Assembly: GCA_025024175.1 (NCBI GenBank)
Contig: QCXZ01000001.1
Span: 19,778,001-19,842,000 of the forward strand
DNA: 64,000 nt
Direction of reading: 5' to 3'
Source: Rhyzopertha dominica
Taxonomy: Eukaryota; Arthropoda; Insecta; Coleoptera; Bostrichidae
The notes beneath the pieces were generated by a model. It made no database searches. It saw only the letters and a program-made list of their open reading frames with translations, and had not been told where the DNA came from. Both the position numbers and the translations under genes were made by a program. This document shows positions 12,561-25,800 of the stretch, one piece after another. Numbering within the stretch: position 1 is the stretch's first letter; every line of letters starts with the position of its first letter.

Positions 12561-15500
12561 TAAGACTGCGTGTAAGCATTCCTGCTTTAGTTCTTATAAT
12601 TTATAGAAACCATTACCTCCGTTGATACCACACCTAAATTATTTATGTGGTCTATTCAGCCCCGATCTAGTAATGAAATACGAATGATTGCATCATTGCG
12701 CTTACTATAGATCTTTGTCCCTTTGCAGAATTTACAAGCATTTTATTTACTTAAAGATCTTGACATCCTATTCTTTCATTTCTTGCGTTATCAATATCCC
12801 TCCTTTTCACACAGTGCAAATAAAATGATGCATTAGTTTTGGTGTTATTTTGACTGCATCCATTTTCATGAACCAAATTTCTGCAATCTCCCCAGACTCT
12901 TAGTAATTTAGTATTAGTTCCATAAGCTATACAGGTTTCTTAATAGAATCATTAACGTCAAAGTCCATTATTGCCTTAAAAATAAAGTGTTGTGCAATAG
13001 TTGTTTTCACTTTTTCATTCCCTGCAAAAATAAATAACAAGTGTTTTTTATTTAATGCAGAAATAAAATCCTTTCTGGAGAAATAACAATTTTGTTACTT
13101 GTTATTATTTATCTTCAAATTGTCTAGTCAATGTGAGGAGTAAACACTTTTAACACTTAAATTGACTAGCGCGCCAGGCATTTTGCAGATTGCCTAAAAT
13201 GGCTTAGTAAATTTGCAGATTACCCAAAGTAATAGTAATTTAACATAACGTCTCGTCTGATGAACTGGCCGGTTTGTGGAATAGCTATAGACATTTCGCA
13301 CATTGTCGAATTTTGTATATTGCCGCTAACATATACAAATAGTTTTACAGACTTAGGTTAAAACAAAAATCTATCCTATATCTACAAAATGCTGTACCAA
13401 CCATTTATCACTTAAGATTGTTAGGTAGGAAGTTTACTTCTTGTATGTTTTGGTTAAATACCATAAAAGATACATTGAAGACAGCCGTCGTATTTTTGAC
13501 AAGCTATCGGTCCTGTCTGAGAAAAGGTCAGAATTCCAAAATATGGATCACCTACTTTAAAGTCGCGGAAGCGGCCTATTTTTTTGGTTCTCAATTTTCA
13601 CATGCCGAGCGCGGTAAAATTTAACGTTATGACTGCATCACGGTAGTACAAGAAATAATCATTATGAACAATATATCTATTGGTATCGTGTTCCTAATTT
13701 TTAACACAAACTGACGGTTTTGGGCGGACCTTCGATAATTTCCCACTAGATGTTACTAACAATATATTCTTTTTCTTCCCATTTTAACAGAATAGTTTCT
13801 TTTTTAATTAATTAATTAATATCGTTCCCCTGTGGGATAGGTCTATCCCTAGGTTAAAAGTTAGAGTTAGGTTAAAAAAGAAATCAGAATTCTGAGTTTA
13901 ATTTCTAAATTCCGATTTTTAAATCGGAATATCGACTTTATTCGCGAGATTAGGACTTTAATCTTGAAATTTCCATTTTTCTACGTCTTCATACCCGTTA
14001 AAGTTATTTGTAGCGTCAAAGAAGGATCTTGTAAACCATTAAACCACCATACTCCGTTGCTAGAAGGTTTTATTGTTCACATTACAGTCTTTGTATAATG
14101 ACAAAACCGCACATCGATTACGTATTTTTATGGTGCAACTCAATTTCCTTTTCCTTACCACACCCTATGCAAACTATTAGTCATTAAATACGGTAACATG
14201 GCTCTCAGTCATTCAAAACAGATATGAATTTATATTATACTCAGGTGTACAGATTCATAGCTATTTCATATTTTCAATTGATTCAATAAATTTTCTCAAA
14301 ACAGGTGCTTAATTGTCTAGTAAAAAAGCAAAAATAATCATACTGTACTTCGGACGTCGTCGCCTTTTACTTTTTATTACCTCAAATCTGATACTTCATT
14401 AGGTAAGTAATACATGCTAAGTGCAGTGTCGGTATATACCTCCGTAATAAATTAATGCTGCCTCGAATAAATTGCTGCAATACATTGCGCTGCCCTGTCG
14501 TTTATCTGAATAGGGATTTAAGCCGGAGCTTTAAATTAGAAGTCTCGGATAAAATGGACATACTTAAACCGTCGTCTAAAGCACAGAAGGATAGCTTTGC
14601 AATTCTCAAACGTGTTCCTTGAATCCCTTTGAGCTAGAAATAGATACGTGCAACCTTTTATTTGCACATATACGCCATCAGCACGATGGGTAAGTATATC
14701 AAACGTAAACTCAATAGAGGCATTAAGGGTTTTTTCCAGATTAAAGTTTGGCGTTGCTAATCAATTTATATTTATTCTGTATATCCGTGTAAACGTATAA
14801 ATGGTATATCAATCGTGTTATATGGAAAATCCAGTCTGTACGGAATACTCGAGTTACCTATTAAATATTTAATATTTTATAAGCGTTTTGAATAAGTACT
14901 GCATGTTTCAATTCATTTATGAAGTTTAGAAATTAATATAAATTGTTATATGTGGGGTTCGCCACCTAGAACTCCCAAATTCGTATTTTGTTTATTTGTT
15001 TACAACATCGAGTTATATGATTAAAGGTCTATTTAAACTTTTTAAAAATGGCATATTGGGTGTCCAAAAAATCTGCCGATGATGATGTTTCTCAAATAAA
15101 GTGACTTTTGTAAATATTTTTTACCTTACCCCGTATAATAAATTATTGTAGATCGTAAAAAGACTGCAAGTACGTATTAAGTGAATAAGTGTATATATGA
15201 TTAATATCAATAGTTCTGTAAAAATAAAACAAAAGTAGGTGATTGAATAGTGTTTAAATAGTTTAAAGTACCAGGCGTGGCAGAATAACCGTTGACAATT
15301 TTAGAAGTTAATTTTTTCTTCAACATCTGAGTTTCTGCAACCTGTTCTTGTAACACCAATTTGACCTATGAAAGGACTCATTTAGCAATAGCTTTCTCAC
15401 ACCAGTAAGAAATTATTCATCTTTTTTTAGCAACTAGATAAGGACGCTTTATGTTTGCAATTCTGGTATTTGGCTTTACGAATAAATTGAAAAGAAGTAC

Positions 15501-15917
15501 TTCATATGAATGAATTGACATTATTATTTGACATAATATCACTCCTCAGATATCTGAAAATAAGTGCTATTGTGTACACTATTCAAGACTACAAAAGAAG
15601 TAGGTCAGGTAATGAGATATTTTATGTACCTGCACTAGCATAATGGAATGTTTTTTACGAATGCAGAAGGAATAGGTGTAACCTCTAAAAGTAAAATTGG
15701 ATTGTTACACATGTTTTTTCTAGGAATATACATATAGAATTTAAAAACACAAAAAGCAATAATTAAGTAGTCAAAAAATTGGCAAGAGAATGTATAAGTA
15801 AAATAGTACGTTAGATAAATAGTATGTTAGAAATTAGAAATTGCTTATATGTGCAGATAATAACAAACCCGTCACGTATAATTTTGAGAAACTAGATCTT
15901 ACACTTTTTCCTCATGC
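12561..15917. other. AT-rich non-coding DNA, no gene recognised
   Basis: No protein homology is visible. A short palindrome (ATTCCGATTT / AAATCGGAAT) lies at about 13909-13930, and a TTAA-type tract near 13806-13822. Nothing else could be supported. Confidence 0.5.
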
Positions 15918-15925
15918 ATCTGCAG

Positions 15926-17684
15926 CAAGGGCGGATCCAGCTTTCAAATCAGAGGGGGGTCACCTAGTCAGGAGAGGCTACAATTTTATTAAAATAATCT
16001 AATTGAAAAAGAAATAGTTTTTTATTGTTATAAGTCAAAATAATTGTAATAAAATTGCAAAATTAATTTTTCGTTTTCTTTTTCTTCTCGAAAAACGAAT
16101 TGCGACTTCCACTTCAGTCGGTATGTTTCTCTAAACCGGAGTCCAGTTCAAAAAATCAAAAATTCATTGATGAGTGCACAAATGAAACTGACAATCACGT
16201 GTTGTTTTTATCTCATTAAAGAAATGAATTCGGATTTTAGTAAAGGTGAAAACAATGAATGGTAAAAAAATAAAATCGTCACAGGTAAGGCACTAAGGGT
16301 TGACATTAATTAATTATTAGCTGTGCTTTCGTTTTTATTGGCAAATTTACAAAAACAAGCCATCTTTTATACAAAGAAAACGATATCAAAGCACTACGTG
16401 ACACATGATAGATTAAAATATAACCTCCTTTAGACTTTTTAGGATTACACCATTCAATATGGCTTCCGACGGGCAGGCAATGCGCGCATAGGAAACCGTA
16501 GAAACTTAAAACGTACTGCTAAAGTTGGGTCGTTCGATTCTAATGATTCATGCCTTGATTCGTTTGATTTGACTCACAGCTAATGAATCAATCGTTTAAA
16601 CTTGAATTAGGGTTGAGGCATGATGCACAAAAAAACCCTAAATCAATTAAGAACAACCTAGTTGTGCCGTTTGAGAAATGCGGAATGTAAGACTTGTTTA
16701 TCTGTTTTCTACGAGAATAATGCGGTTTGCAACTGTACTCTCAACTAATGTAATCTTTTGTGTCCCAAAGAAGTAGGAAAATCGTTTGGTTACCCCGATT
16801 ACTTACTAATATATGTTAAACAAGTATGTGATCCAGATATCAAAAAAAAAATTATGAAATTTTTTAAATTCAATGTATTCGACTAATGGAAAGGTCAACA
16901 AAACGGAGAAATTGGAAACAAATTAATTACCATTTTAGTTTTAGCATGTACCTAATAGACTTTAGCCATAATATACTCATCTATATTTTCTGCTCAAAAA
17001 TCTACGCCAAAGTGCTTTATCTAGCAAATTAGATATTACGCGTAAATACCCATCACTGAAACAAGGGTATAATAATTATCAGCAAATATCAAACCATTAT
17101 AATTCTACTATACATACTGATTTGTTAGGTATGATTTTTTTATCGTTAAAGCAATAGTAAATAAAAAAAATCAAAAAGTTAACACTGCTACAGTTACTGG
17201 TTACGCTACGCACTTTGCAACTCTCTTTAACAAGGTCTTACAGCTTGGTAACTCGTTTTTCGTAATGATTTATGAACGATTTGAATGATTCGAATCTACG
17301 CGATTGGAGGAATGATTTGATTAGAATCAAAAGTCACAGCTCTAGTGATTGATATTAGTATTAAGTAATGCGATTTCTATGACAGAGCGTTAGAAGTAGC
17401 ATTGTTTTTATGTATACCCTACCATCGACATTTCGAAAATCACGTGTTCTAAACAGCTAAACTTTCAAAAATCCAATGTTGTCATACAATTTTCCCCCAA
17501 AATTATGTTGTCACTCGTTACTCTGGGAATAAATTGCGACGTTGTAATTTTTTGATTAAAACGGATAATAGTGCTTGTCGTTGGTGGATGTAGGCACTCG
17601 CCATCATAGAAAGTACTTCCCCCAGCCCAGGCCCAGGGGGGGGGTCATGACCCCCATGACCCCCCCCCCCTGGATCCGCCCTTG
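15926..17684. mobile_element. Non-autonomous hAT-superfamily DNA transposon with perfect TSD
   Basis: The left end CAAGGGCGGATCCAG and right end CTGGATCCGCCCTTG are perfect 15-bp inverted repeats. Each is followed inward by a G-run (left AGGGGGGTCA; right a long C-run on the + strand). The 8-bp target duplication ATCTGCAG is exact at 15918-15925 and 17685-17692. An 8-bp duplication and these termini are typical of hAT elements. The 1,759-bp interior has no frame resembling a hAT transposase, so mobilisation would depend on an enzyme supplied in trans. Confidence 0.85.
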
Positions 17685-18344
17685 ATCTGCAGATTTCCTA
17701 TGGTTTGTGTATCTGTATAAATATTTGCGGCATAAGCCATTGTTTTGAAATGTTTAATACGTTCCGTATTTCTCAGAAACAATTTTGTTCAACCTATAAT
17801 ATATATATACCGATATACAGAATACGTGTACAAGATTACCATACACGTCTGTATTGCGAAATCATTTGACTGTTCCTCCGCTGTCTATAGAGAGCCATGT
17901 ACAAAAAATGAGTCATTCGTGACCTCGGTTGATAAGCAGGTTTTTAATCATATCAACATTATAAAAAGGTAAACGCAAAATGAGTTGGAGTGTTATTAGT
18001 TGGTTAGTCGATTGTATTTAGAAAGTGTTAATTTGACGGTACAAAGAAGTTCTTTATTAATTCAACGGATGTTATTTATAGTGGCGTAGATACTAAATTA
18101 CGGGATTTCTAAGTTTTATAAGTTCCTGTACTTTGCGGCTAGCAAATGCCTGGCCACATTATCGCAACGTGAAATCATAATTATTTACTATGAGTCACAA
18201 TGAACTAGACTGCCTTTAAAGCATCCACACTACCGAAGAACTGCACGTTCTCTTTAATAAAAAAAGTAAAATTTATTTCCTTTTGTTGTACTCACTATCC
18301 TGGTGTGCAGTTTTCATACGCAACTTTCCATTGGTGTTGGTCGA

Positions 18345-18352
18345 TGACGTCA
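18345..18352. promoter_or_regulatory. CRE palindrome TGACGTCA
   Basis: A perfect TGACGTCA octamer, the consensus binding site of CREB/ATF-type bZIP proteins. It sits in a CpG-richer patch. An 8-mer can occur by chance, so function is only suggested by the clustering with two similar sites downstream. Confidence 0.3.
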
Positions 18353-19954
18353 ACCCGATCTATTTCCGTAATTGAACCTCCTTCGTAAACACTGTTCACA
18401 ATCACCGCCGTATAAATTTAGTCGATTTTGTAATAATTATAAAAACACTTCCGGTCGTTTACGTGCTATCAGGTATTTTTAAACAGTCGTTAGTAATTAT
18501 TGTTTATCGCGCCAGCATGCGCCTCTCAAATTATAATTTTAAGCGGAGTTTTCGTAGCGTTCGCAAGTAAACCGGGAGCGTCTGCCGTACTGTAATAACG
18601 TGCGGCTCCAATTAAGTAAGCATTTGGTTATGCGTTGGCTTCGCCAGAGGCGGAACAACCGATTGGCTGGGTGCAGCTCAAGTTTGCAGAACACAATAAC
18701 AAAACAGTGTAAACTACTGGCAGATTAATTATATAGCTTAAATATCTATCCTATTAAGTTTGTATCAGTACACTCTTGATTTTCAACGTACAATTAAATA
18801 TGTTACTGTTACCATTACTGTTTTGACTCTAAGGCTACCCAGACAATTTAAAATGAAATCTACTTAGCTATGAAAAAAGACACTGAATTTGAACAATTCT
18901 TTATTTTTTTAACAAAACTGCCTTATACACTAATGCGTTTCTTATAACTGTCTTTCCGTAAAAAAATAACTTCTTGGAAGGTTTAGAAAATAATTCGGCC
19001 CTACTCTTTCAAAACACAGTAACATACCCATATGATATAACTAAGAACGTTGTTTTTTCTTACTTTTTTCTGCCACACTAAATTTTTTATTATTATAGCT
19101 TCTAATTGGTTGTTTACATGAAACGTATTACATACTGTACATACTTTCAACTAAAGATAACAATAATTAAATAGATCGGCAAAGCAAAATCTTGCTTTGT
19201 GTGCGTTTGCTTTTTAGACCCCGGGATAATAATGCTACTATGTTTTGATGTAAACACAAACTCTAAAAGACCTGTTAATATATTGAACAAAATGATTTTC
19301 TAAGCTAAGAAAAGTATAAAGTAGTTTGCAAATAAATTAAAATCACAAAACTCGCGCGAACTTATTTAAATCACTTAAGGTAGTTTCCATAAAATCACAT
19401 ACATTAGTTTGCGCAATTATAGATTAGTTTCCAGCGCAAAATCAATAAAAAGCTATCAGTAGTAATAGGAAGGAGTACATAATAATACAAGCTTAGTTAG
19501 TTTAATGTGGTCTACTTTACTTAATCCAAAGAGTGTTTCAAGTGATTCCCTTTATTAGTACCTGCGATTATAATCTCTTTGTGAACTATCATTATGTACA
19601 CATTGACCTAAATGAATCTCTGGGTATCGTTTTTATCTTTTATCGGGAATAAATAACTTATTTAAAACACATTGTTACCTAATATAATGGTACACAAAGA
19701 GTTGTCAATTTTATTTTTTGTCGTCCCTTATTTCTTCTTTCTATTCAATAATTTTCCTTATTTCTTGTTTTGGTGACAGAAAGATATAGACAGTTACTTA
19801 TCGCCTGCAAAAATCGATTACCTTATCGCATGCCTATTAAACTTAGTTGCCGCTGCCGTACTAGCACAGAATAGGTTTTACCTATTCTGTGGTACTGGTA
19901 TACTTGCGTTTGTTAAATGGTGAGCACTTGGAGCACAACATTATGCTCCGCCGG

Positions 19955-19962
19955 TGACGTCA
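19955..19962. promoter_or_regulatory. CRE palindrome TGACGTCA
   Basis: A perfect octamer inside the 12-bp palindrome GGTGACGTCACC (19953-19964), followed by a CpG-rich stretch. It is the second such site within 1.6 kb and lies only 60 bases from a third palindromic site. Confidence 0.35.
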
Positions 19963-20021
19963 CCAATGCGCGCTGCGCTCAGCAAGGCCCACTGCGCATT
20001 TACAGCTTTTTTCAGCAAAGA

Positions 20022-20036
20022 ATGACGTTACGTCAT
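20022..20036. promoter_or_regulatory. Expanded CRE-like palindrome ATGACGTTACGTCAT
   Basis: A perfect 15-base palindrome of two TGACGT half-sites around a central T/A. This spacing resembles paired half-sites for bZIP dimers. It belongs to the same CpG-rich patch as the octamer at 19955. Confidence 0.3.
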
Positions 20037-20998
20037 CAGTGCGTATGACAGGAGCGACTAAATCACAGAACGGGCTCCTAATTCCATGCGTGGTTCCTTA
20101 GTGGTGCGTCTACGAATACAAATACTCACGTGTCCTGTTTATGTTTTTGCATAATTTTGTCTCTTGCTCTTCGTGTTTTATACAGAACCTGCTAGAATCG
20201 TTAATTATTTTGTTTTTAAGTAATAATGGCAGTCTATGGTATACAAAATGATTTATTCTAAGCACAGTAACCTAAATAGACATCCTCCAAGACTATTTTA
20301 TCCAAAATCAGCAGTCTGTTATAAGAACATAATTCTACTCCTTGGAGACACCTTATGGCTCTTTAGGTTACGACTTATAACACACAATAAGTGTGTTATA
20401 GTATAGTTCATGAAATTTATGAAACGTTTGTTGAATTAAGTATTTATAAAACAATTTTACGCAAATAAAACCTTTCCAAAACAAAAAATAACTAATCTCA
20501 CATATCAAAAAAAAAGAAAATAAATTCTTACCGAGAAAATTTCAGTTGAATTCTAGATTCCATTTAGACATACTGCACGCGTGCGTAATACGCAGTTGGC
20601 GGAGCCCAGTTGCCCAGTCTGTTATTTAGCCGCTCCTCGTATGACGCCGCTTGTCTTCATTGTTGTCAGATTTACCGCGTATGAAAAGCAAACATAACCT
20701 GACATTTTTTAAAGCATTTTATTAATGAAAGAACCATTGCCTTGGTATTGTGATTTACCGGCTTTGGCATTTTCACCCAACAGTGCTTTACAGGAAACTT
20801 GATCGTGTAGTGTTTTAACGAAACGTAAAGGTTTAGCTTTATAAAAATTACATTTTGCAGAACAAAAACAGCGTTGCTAAGAATACTATTATAAAAGGAA
20901 GAAAGACTCTCGAATCTCGATGCACGTGCTAGCAGCGAAAAGTGAACTGACGAACGTTAGTTGTCAAATATCGATTTCGATTGTCAACGCTAGCTGCT

Positions 20999-21660
20999 AA
21001 ATCAGGACTATAAGGTGGGAAGCGAAGATACACCGCAGTTTTTGATAACGTCTTCAACTTTACGGGCTTTGTGAACCCTGCAATTGTTATGCGCAGCAAT
21101 TTCTTTTTGTTTGTAAGATTTCGGGCGTGGGCTAGTTTTAAGTTCTGAACAGTTTTACCATATACCTCTGCATTAATTCAAGTACCCCAAAGATTGTTGC
21201 CATTACCTTTTTTCCCTGAAGATTGTGTTTGGCTTTGTTGGGCTGATCAATCCACTACATGGATTCTCTTTCGGTAGACGGGTCCCAGTGATAACTCATT
21301 AGTCATTTGCAGACACAATTTTCGCGAAAAATCCACCGTTAATACACCTTTCTCATGCCCAAATCAACATGCAATTTAAAGACAATTCCTTGGCAATAGC
21401 AGACATTCTCCACCGTCGATCTGTAAGCAACAATTTTTCAACTTGTATAACATTTTCTTCGATTCGTGCTTAAAGTGGCCCACCAGATTTTGAATCATTG
21501 TGTATCAAATCTTTCTACTCACACCAAAATTTAATTTTAAAATAATTTGGCGTGTCTTGCCCATTCACGGCCACCATTCGCTCATATGCAATTTAGGGCC
21601 ATTGCCTTCTGTTGTTGAAAATTTTATCACACTACGATATTAAAATTTAGTTTCACACAC
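20999..21660 (-). pseudogene. Mariner-family transposase remnant
   Basis: Reading the minus strand across frames shows scattered pieces of a mariner-type transposase in the expected order. First comes an N-terminal stretch like LVGHFKHESKKMLYKLK. It is followed by a tract containing YHWDPSTERESM and WIDQPNKAKHN, then KVMATIFGVLEL, then HNNCRVHKARKVEDVIKNCG. The last piece corresponds to the region around the second catalytic Asp, where HDNARPH-like sequence is usual. Stops and shifts break it throughout, so it cannot be functional. No terminal inverted repeats were located. Confidence 0.6.
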
Positions 21661-22189
21661 TTCTTCTCTGAACTGTTATAAATGATATGATTTGCGTGTA
21701 AATCGTGTATTTTTTGTTACATGGCTAGGTAGGTTTCTTTATAAATTGATAAATGAAAGGAAACTGTGTGGAAAAGAGGCAAAATTATTAATCATGTATA
21801 GAAGACGCATTTAGGACTGAAACACAACGGTTTATAAAACTCTATAACGATATAAAGGTTAGAAGGGTTTGCTCGCATATGATTTTACACCTGAGCAAGC
21901 AAATCGTGTTAATTAGTACCACGACATGTCCAAAAAATTTCCATTTGGAAATTCTCGTAATCTAGTAAAATACTGGTAAGTAAAGAAACTCGAAACGAAA
22001 CAAGGTATGGATATTGGAGGTGAAAACTTGTATCTAATGGAAGAATAATAATTGCGTTGTGCTAAAAATGCAGCATACAGTTACCGCTTAATAGTAGCGT
22101 TGTCTGAATATTAAGTAATATTCAGACAACGATGGTAGGTATCTTGATGTTTGTTGAGTGATTGAACCGGTTCCAACGTAGCGGGTGTT
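21661..22189. other. Non-coding DNA with a perfect hairpin
   Basis: No gene is seen. A 15-bp perfect stem with a 4-base loop lies at 22098-22131 and is listed separately. Confidence 0.5.
22098..22131. repeat. Perfect 15-bp hairpin, 4-base loop
   Basis: Arms CGTTGTCTGAATATT (22098-22112) and AATATTCAGACAACG (22117-22131) are exact reverse complements around AAGT. It could be the fused ends of a small inverted-repeat transposon or a cruciform-forming site; nothing else in the window matches it over its full length. Confidence 0.7.
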
Positions 22190-22860
22190 ACGGGATTGGA
22201 ATGGCAAGGTTTTGTAGGGTGCACCAAGCAGCAAACCCTTTTCTTAGATGTTTCTGTGTTTGATGTTGACTTAACTCGGCTGCATTGTTCTTCTTCCTTG
22301 ATTGAGCTGGTATCTAGGGTTTTGTTTTGTGCAGATTTGGGAACCTTTTATATATTATTTCTCTTGCGTATAGTATCGGCGCTTCTCGATTTTCTGTGGC
22401 TGGGCGTGTTTCCATGTCTTCTGGGTTTCTGTATTTTCTTCTTCAGTATCCTCCACACCTTCAGTACTTCCGCCCGGACGGAATGTTATTATGTCCCGCT
22501 GTTTCATGTGGACCACTACCTTCTTGTGTAGCATTTCTGCTGTAGCCGCTCCTCCCCAGAAGCCATCTTATTCAAGGTGGTTTAGGAGCACCTAGATTTC
22601 GTGAGCCCTTTACATTAAATTGTATTTTGATTGTAGTTTTAAACAGTTTCTTCCAAGCTACTTCTGATCTTCCATATGTTTTGTCTAATCTGATTTACAA
22701 CGTCCCTTCTTATTTCCCTTGTACAGTTTTTGTGTTTCTCCGGTCTATTTGTGAGCCAGCGCAATTAAATTTCTGTCTCAGAGATTTCTTCCTTTGCCTG
22801 ATATCTGTCTTGTCTTCTTCGGGCATTGAATTTTGTTACTGTAAGAAAACGTTTTACTGA
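22190..22860 (-). other. Purine-biased, GC-richer segment, possible decayed retroelement
   Basis: This segment stands out from its AT-rich surroundings. Read on the minus strand it is purine-rich and can be followed as broken frames rich in Lys, Arg, Glu and Ser. On the + strand the same DNA gives hydrophobic, Cys/Phe/Leu-rich frames of 72-111 codons, which are probably shadows. No diagnostic motif was found. A degraded retroelement gag or a 5' part of a LINE is conceivable; identity is unknown. Confidence 0.25.
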
Positions 22861-25800
22861 AAGACGAGCATTATATTATTTGCTGACTGATTAGTTGGTT
22901 ATGCTACTTAATTTTTGATATTACAGGATGGGTATGCTTAGGGTTTTACTAGTGTTACCGACTGGTGCTTCACTTGTTAAGTCATTTATTGTCGCGCTTG
23001 AGTAGGTGAAAAGGTGAGAAACGATGAAATGGAATAGAGGATGGTCTTTCTGTTTGTAAAGTGCAGACTGCAGTTGACCTAATTTATAAACGTTCTATCA
23101 AAGATTTAATCAGGATATATTCACATTAAGATTTCTCTATTACCGTGTTTATTTTATCTATATAATGCCGAATTTTGACTGCACAGATAAAACTATTGCT
23201 AATCATGCACCCACAGCATGCGTAATTATTACGTTCAGCAACTATTTTAGTACTATTCCATTTGTTTTCGGTGACTGCGTTTGACGTGGGCAGAGTTGTC
23301 TTCACCTGTGCTATCTATTCAGGTATACTGGTGTAACCAATCACATCAACCACCTGTTCACTGACACAAGTAGTGTTAAACTCGGAGCACACTTCAGTTA
23401 CGAGCGTTCACTACGACGGTCGGCAGGGACTATCACTACGTATGTCTATATTTGACTATAATAATTATTACAATTTCAAAGAGATGCGTTCCTACCTAGT
23501 TTTTCCATCCTGCCAAAAATATACTCACATTTATTATTTTTACTTGCAATTAATATCAAAAGTGAGAAACGATTTTCTTACGACGATCTGCTTTTTGTCA
23601 CGATTAAGTATACCTCTGAGCTTCCTCAAGAAATATGGAAAAAATTGATAACTATTCGTATATATAAATATATTCATAGTAATGGGTCTCATTTTGAACG
23701 GTTGCGAATAAACTTCCATTGCAATCTTTCATAGCGACCAATTTATGCGGTGTATAATGGCAGTCTGTTCTATACCATTAACAAAAGGATAATAATGTTA
23801 CAAGAATATTTTTGTTTATGAAGTTACAAGACTATTATTATCTGCAGGTCCTTATGTTTTCTTAAAGCCATATTCCATATAAGAGAATTTAATTGTATTC
23901 TGATCTTCTATTATTGATGGCGTTGCCAATTAAACATTACAACTCCCTGTTGTTTCTGTCAGCTATGACGATAAGCTTGTAAATTCTTGAACTAACAGAA
24001 CGATAAAGTCAAATTATTACCGTCTGATACACTGAAAAAGAAACAGCGAAACTTATGGGTAACTGTAGCCGACTGAATAACCAAAGCAGATGTGGATAGG
24101 TCAGATTGCATTACGTTACTCTTCGTTCACTAAATTCAAAGTAATTTATGTATCTTTTTCGCTATGAAAAACTTGCATTAATGCACTGGCCACGTTAGCG
24201 TATGTCAAAAACATATTTTTGTGACGTACGGAAACCAGCGCCTATGGATTAGGCAACCAACCTGACGTTCGAGCAATTTCCAGTAGATTGCTGTGCTCAA
24301 ACGTTCAGAGAAATTGAATGGAGATGACTCTAAACTTTTAAAATTTCGTCGGCTAATGGTGCAGGCGTAGTCTGATTTTAGTGTTATGAAGTGTATTAAT
24401 GTATTTTAGCACATGTTAGTACGTCAATAAAGAGAGTTAAGTTTTCGAACCCGTACACATAAATATATTTTGCAAAGACGCACAGATATGTACTGTAATA
24501 TCGTATCGTCCACTCAACTGGATAGAAGTAGCAGAAGCTACATATTATTGTAAGAATAAACTCCTTCTGTAGTAAGTTGGAAAAACCATACAAAAACCTC
24601 TCCATCAGCTTGAAACATGCTGACGATGATATTTAGAAGTGCAAAATTTTCATAAATTATGCGAAAACGAGTAAGACGTTATATGTGAAGTATTCGAGTA
24701 TTGTAACATCCTCCTTTATCTACATTCTTCGAAAACGGACCCGGGTAATGACTGTGTTCCAACGAACTTCAGTCCGCTAACTAAAACAAGTTTCAAGCTG
24801 AAAAAAATATGGGTTGCATGTAGATATTCCGTTGTATTGCTATCAATTTCTTTCTTAAACCAGGAATTTTTATCTGATCCTTATATAACTTTATTAGTGG
24901 TAATAGAAACAAAATGCAGTTTTGTAGTTATTTTGTAAATGTTTTTATGGAGGTCATGATAGAGTAATGCCGCTAAAGAGCATGGTTTTTGGCCAATAAC
25001 GAAACAGTGTGTTTTATAACTGACATACGGAAAACTTTTTTCGAATGAAAGTAAAATTGAAAATAATTGTTTGAACTATTTTGAAAGGGGTGAACAGACT
25101 GCAGAATAAAACTTGCGTTAATCAGAAGATTTTTGTCTTCGGTGGTACATAAAATAACATAATTTGTGTGATGACCAAGGTATAAACATCTCTGTAGTAA
25201 TTTTTATTTTCTCCTGTAATTAATTAGTAAATAACCTAGCAATAAGCTTCTGCAATTTCCCCGAAGACTGTTAGGAATGCGTGTTTATTAATTAGTGTAA
25301 TTTCAGTTTTCATATTTTAAGAGCTCTGAAAGGTTTTTACTTCGAAGCTGCAGTCAGTACTGCATTTTTACTTAGATTATTTTTTGCGACGCAACAGTTC
25401 TCGAAGTTCTGTCGAATTATTTTCAATTTATTATCTCTCTTGTGATATTATAACCGAGTATAATTTAAGATTAATTAATTTTCAACTTTCTACAATTAAT
25501 TTTTGTTTTCAATAGCCAGCCTTGTTCGCGTGATTAACAATAATTGTTTATTAGTAAAGAAATAGGTAAAAGCTTCAAAATGGATTATCAACATAGGAAA
25601 TAGTCCTTCTTTCGATGCCAAAATGTTGTTGCCATGGTACGCCACTGTGACGGAGGGGTCCGAGGCCATGGGGCACGACTCTCAATATGATGCATTGGTG
25701 ACTCTCCTACTTATTTTTTACGGTTGTCTTGTGTTACGCATATGTTGATAATTTCATTTTCGCCTGTCTAGCCGTACTAGTTGTCCCTGACAGCCAAACA

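Larger units (their letters stand above)
17693..20998. other. Intergenic or intronic DNA with CpG-richer patches
   Basis: Mostly AT-rich, but 18300-18680, 19920-20110 and 20560-20680 are visibly richer in G+C and CpG and contain CRE-type palindromes, listed separately. A 12-bp perfect hairpin with a 3-base loop lies at 19865-19891 (arms CACAGAATAGGT and ACCTATTCTGTG). No coding exon was recognised. The patches could be promoters or enhancers, but nothing in the sequence proves it. Confidence 0.4.

Noticed and set aside
22196..22531. 111-codon hydrophobic plus-strand frame as a membrane protein gene
   Set aside because: The opposite strand is purine-rich; pyrimidine-rich DNA gives Leu/Phe/Ser frames by composition alone. 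No family motif.
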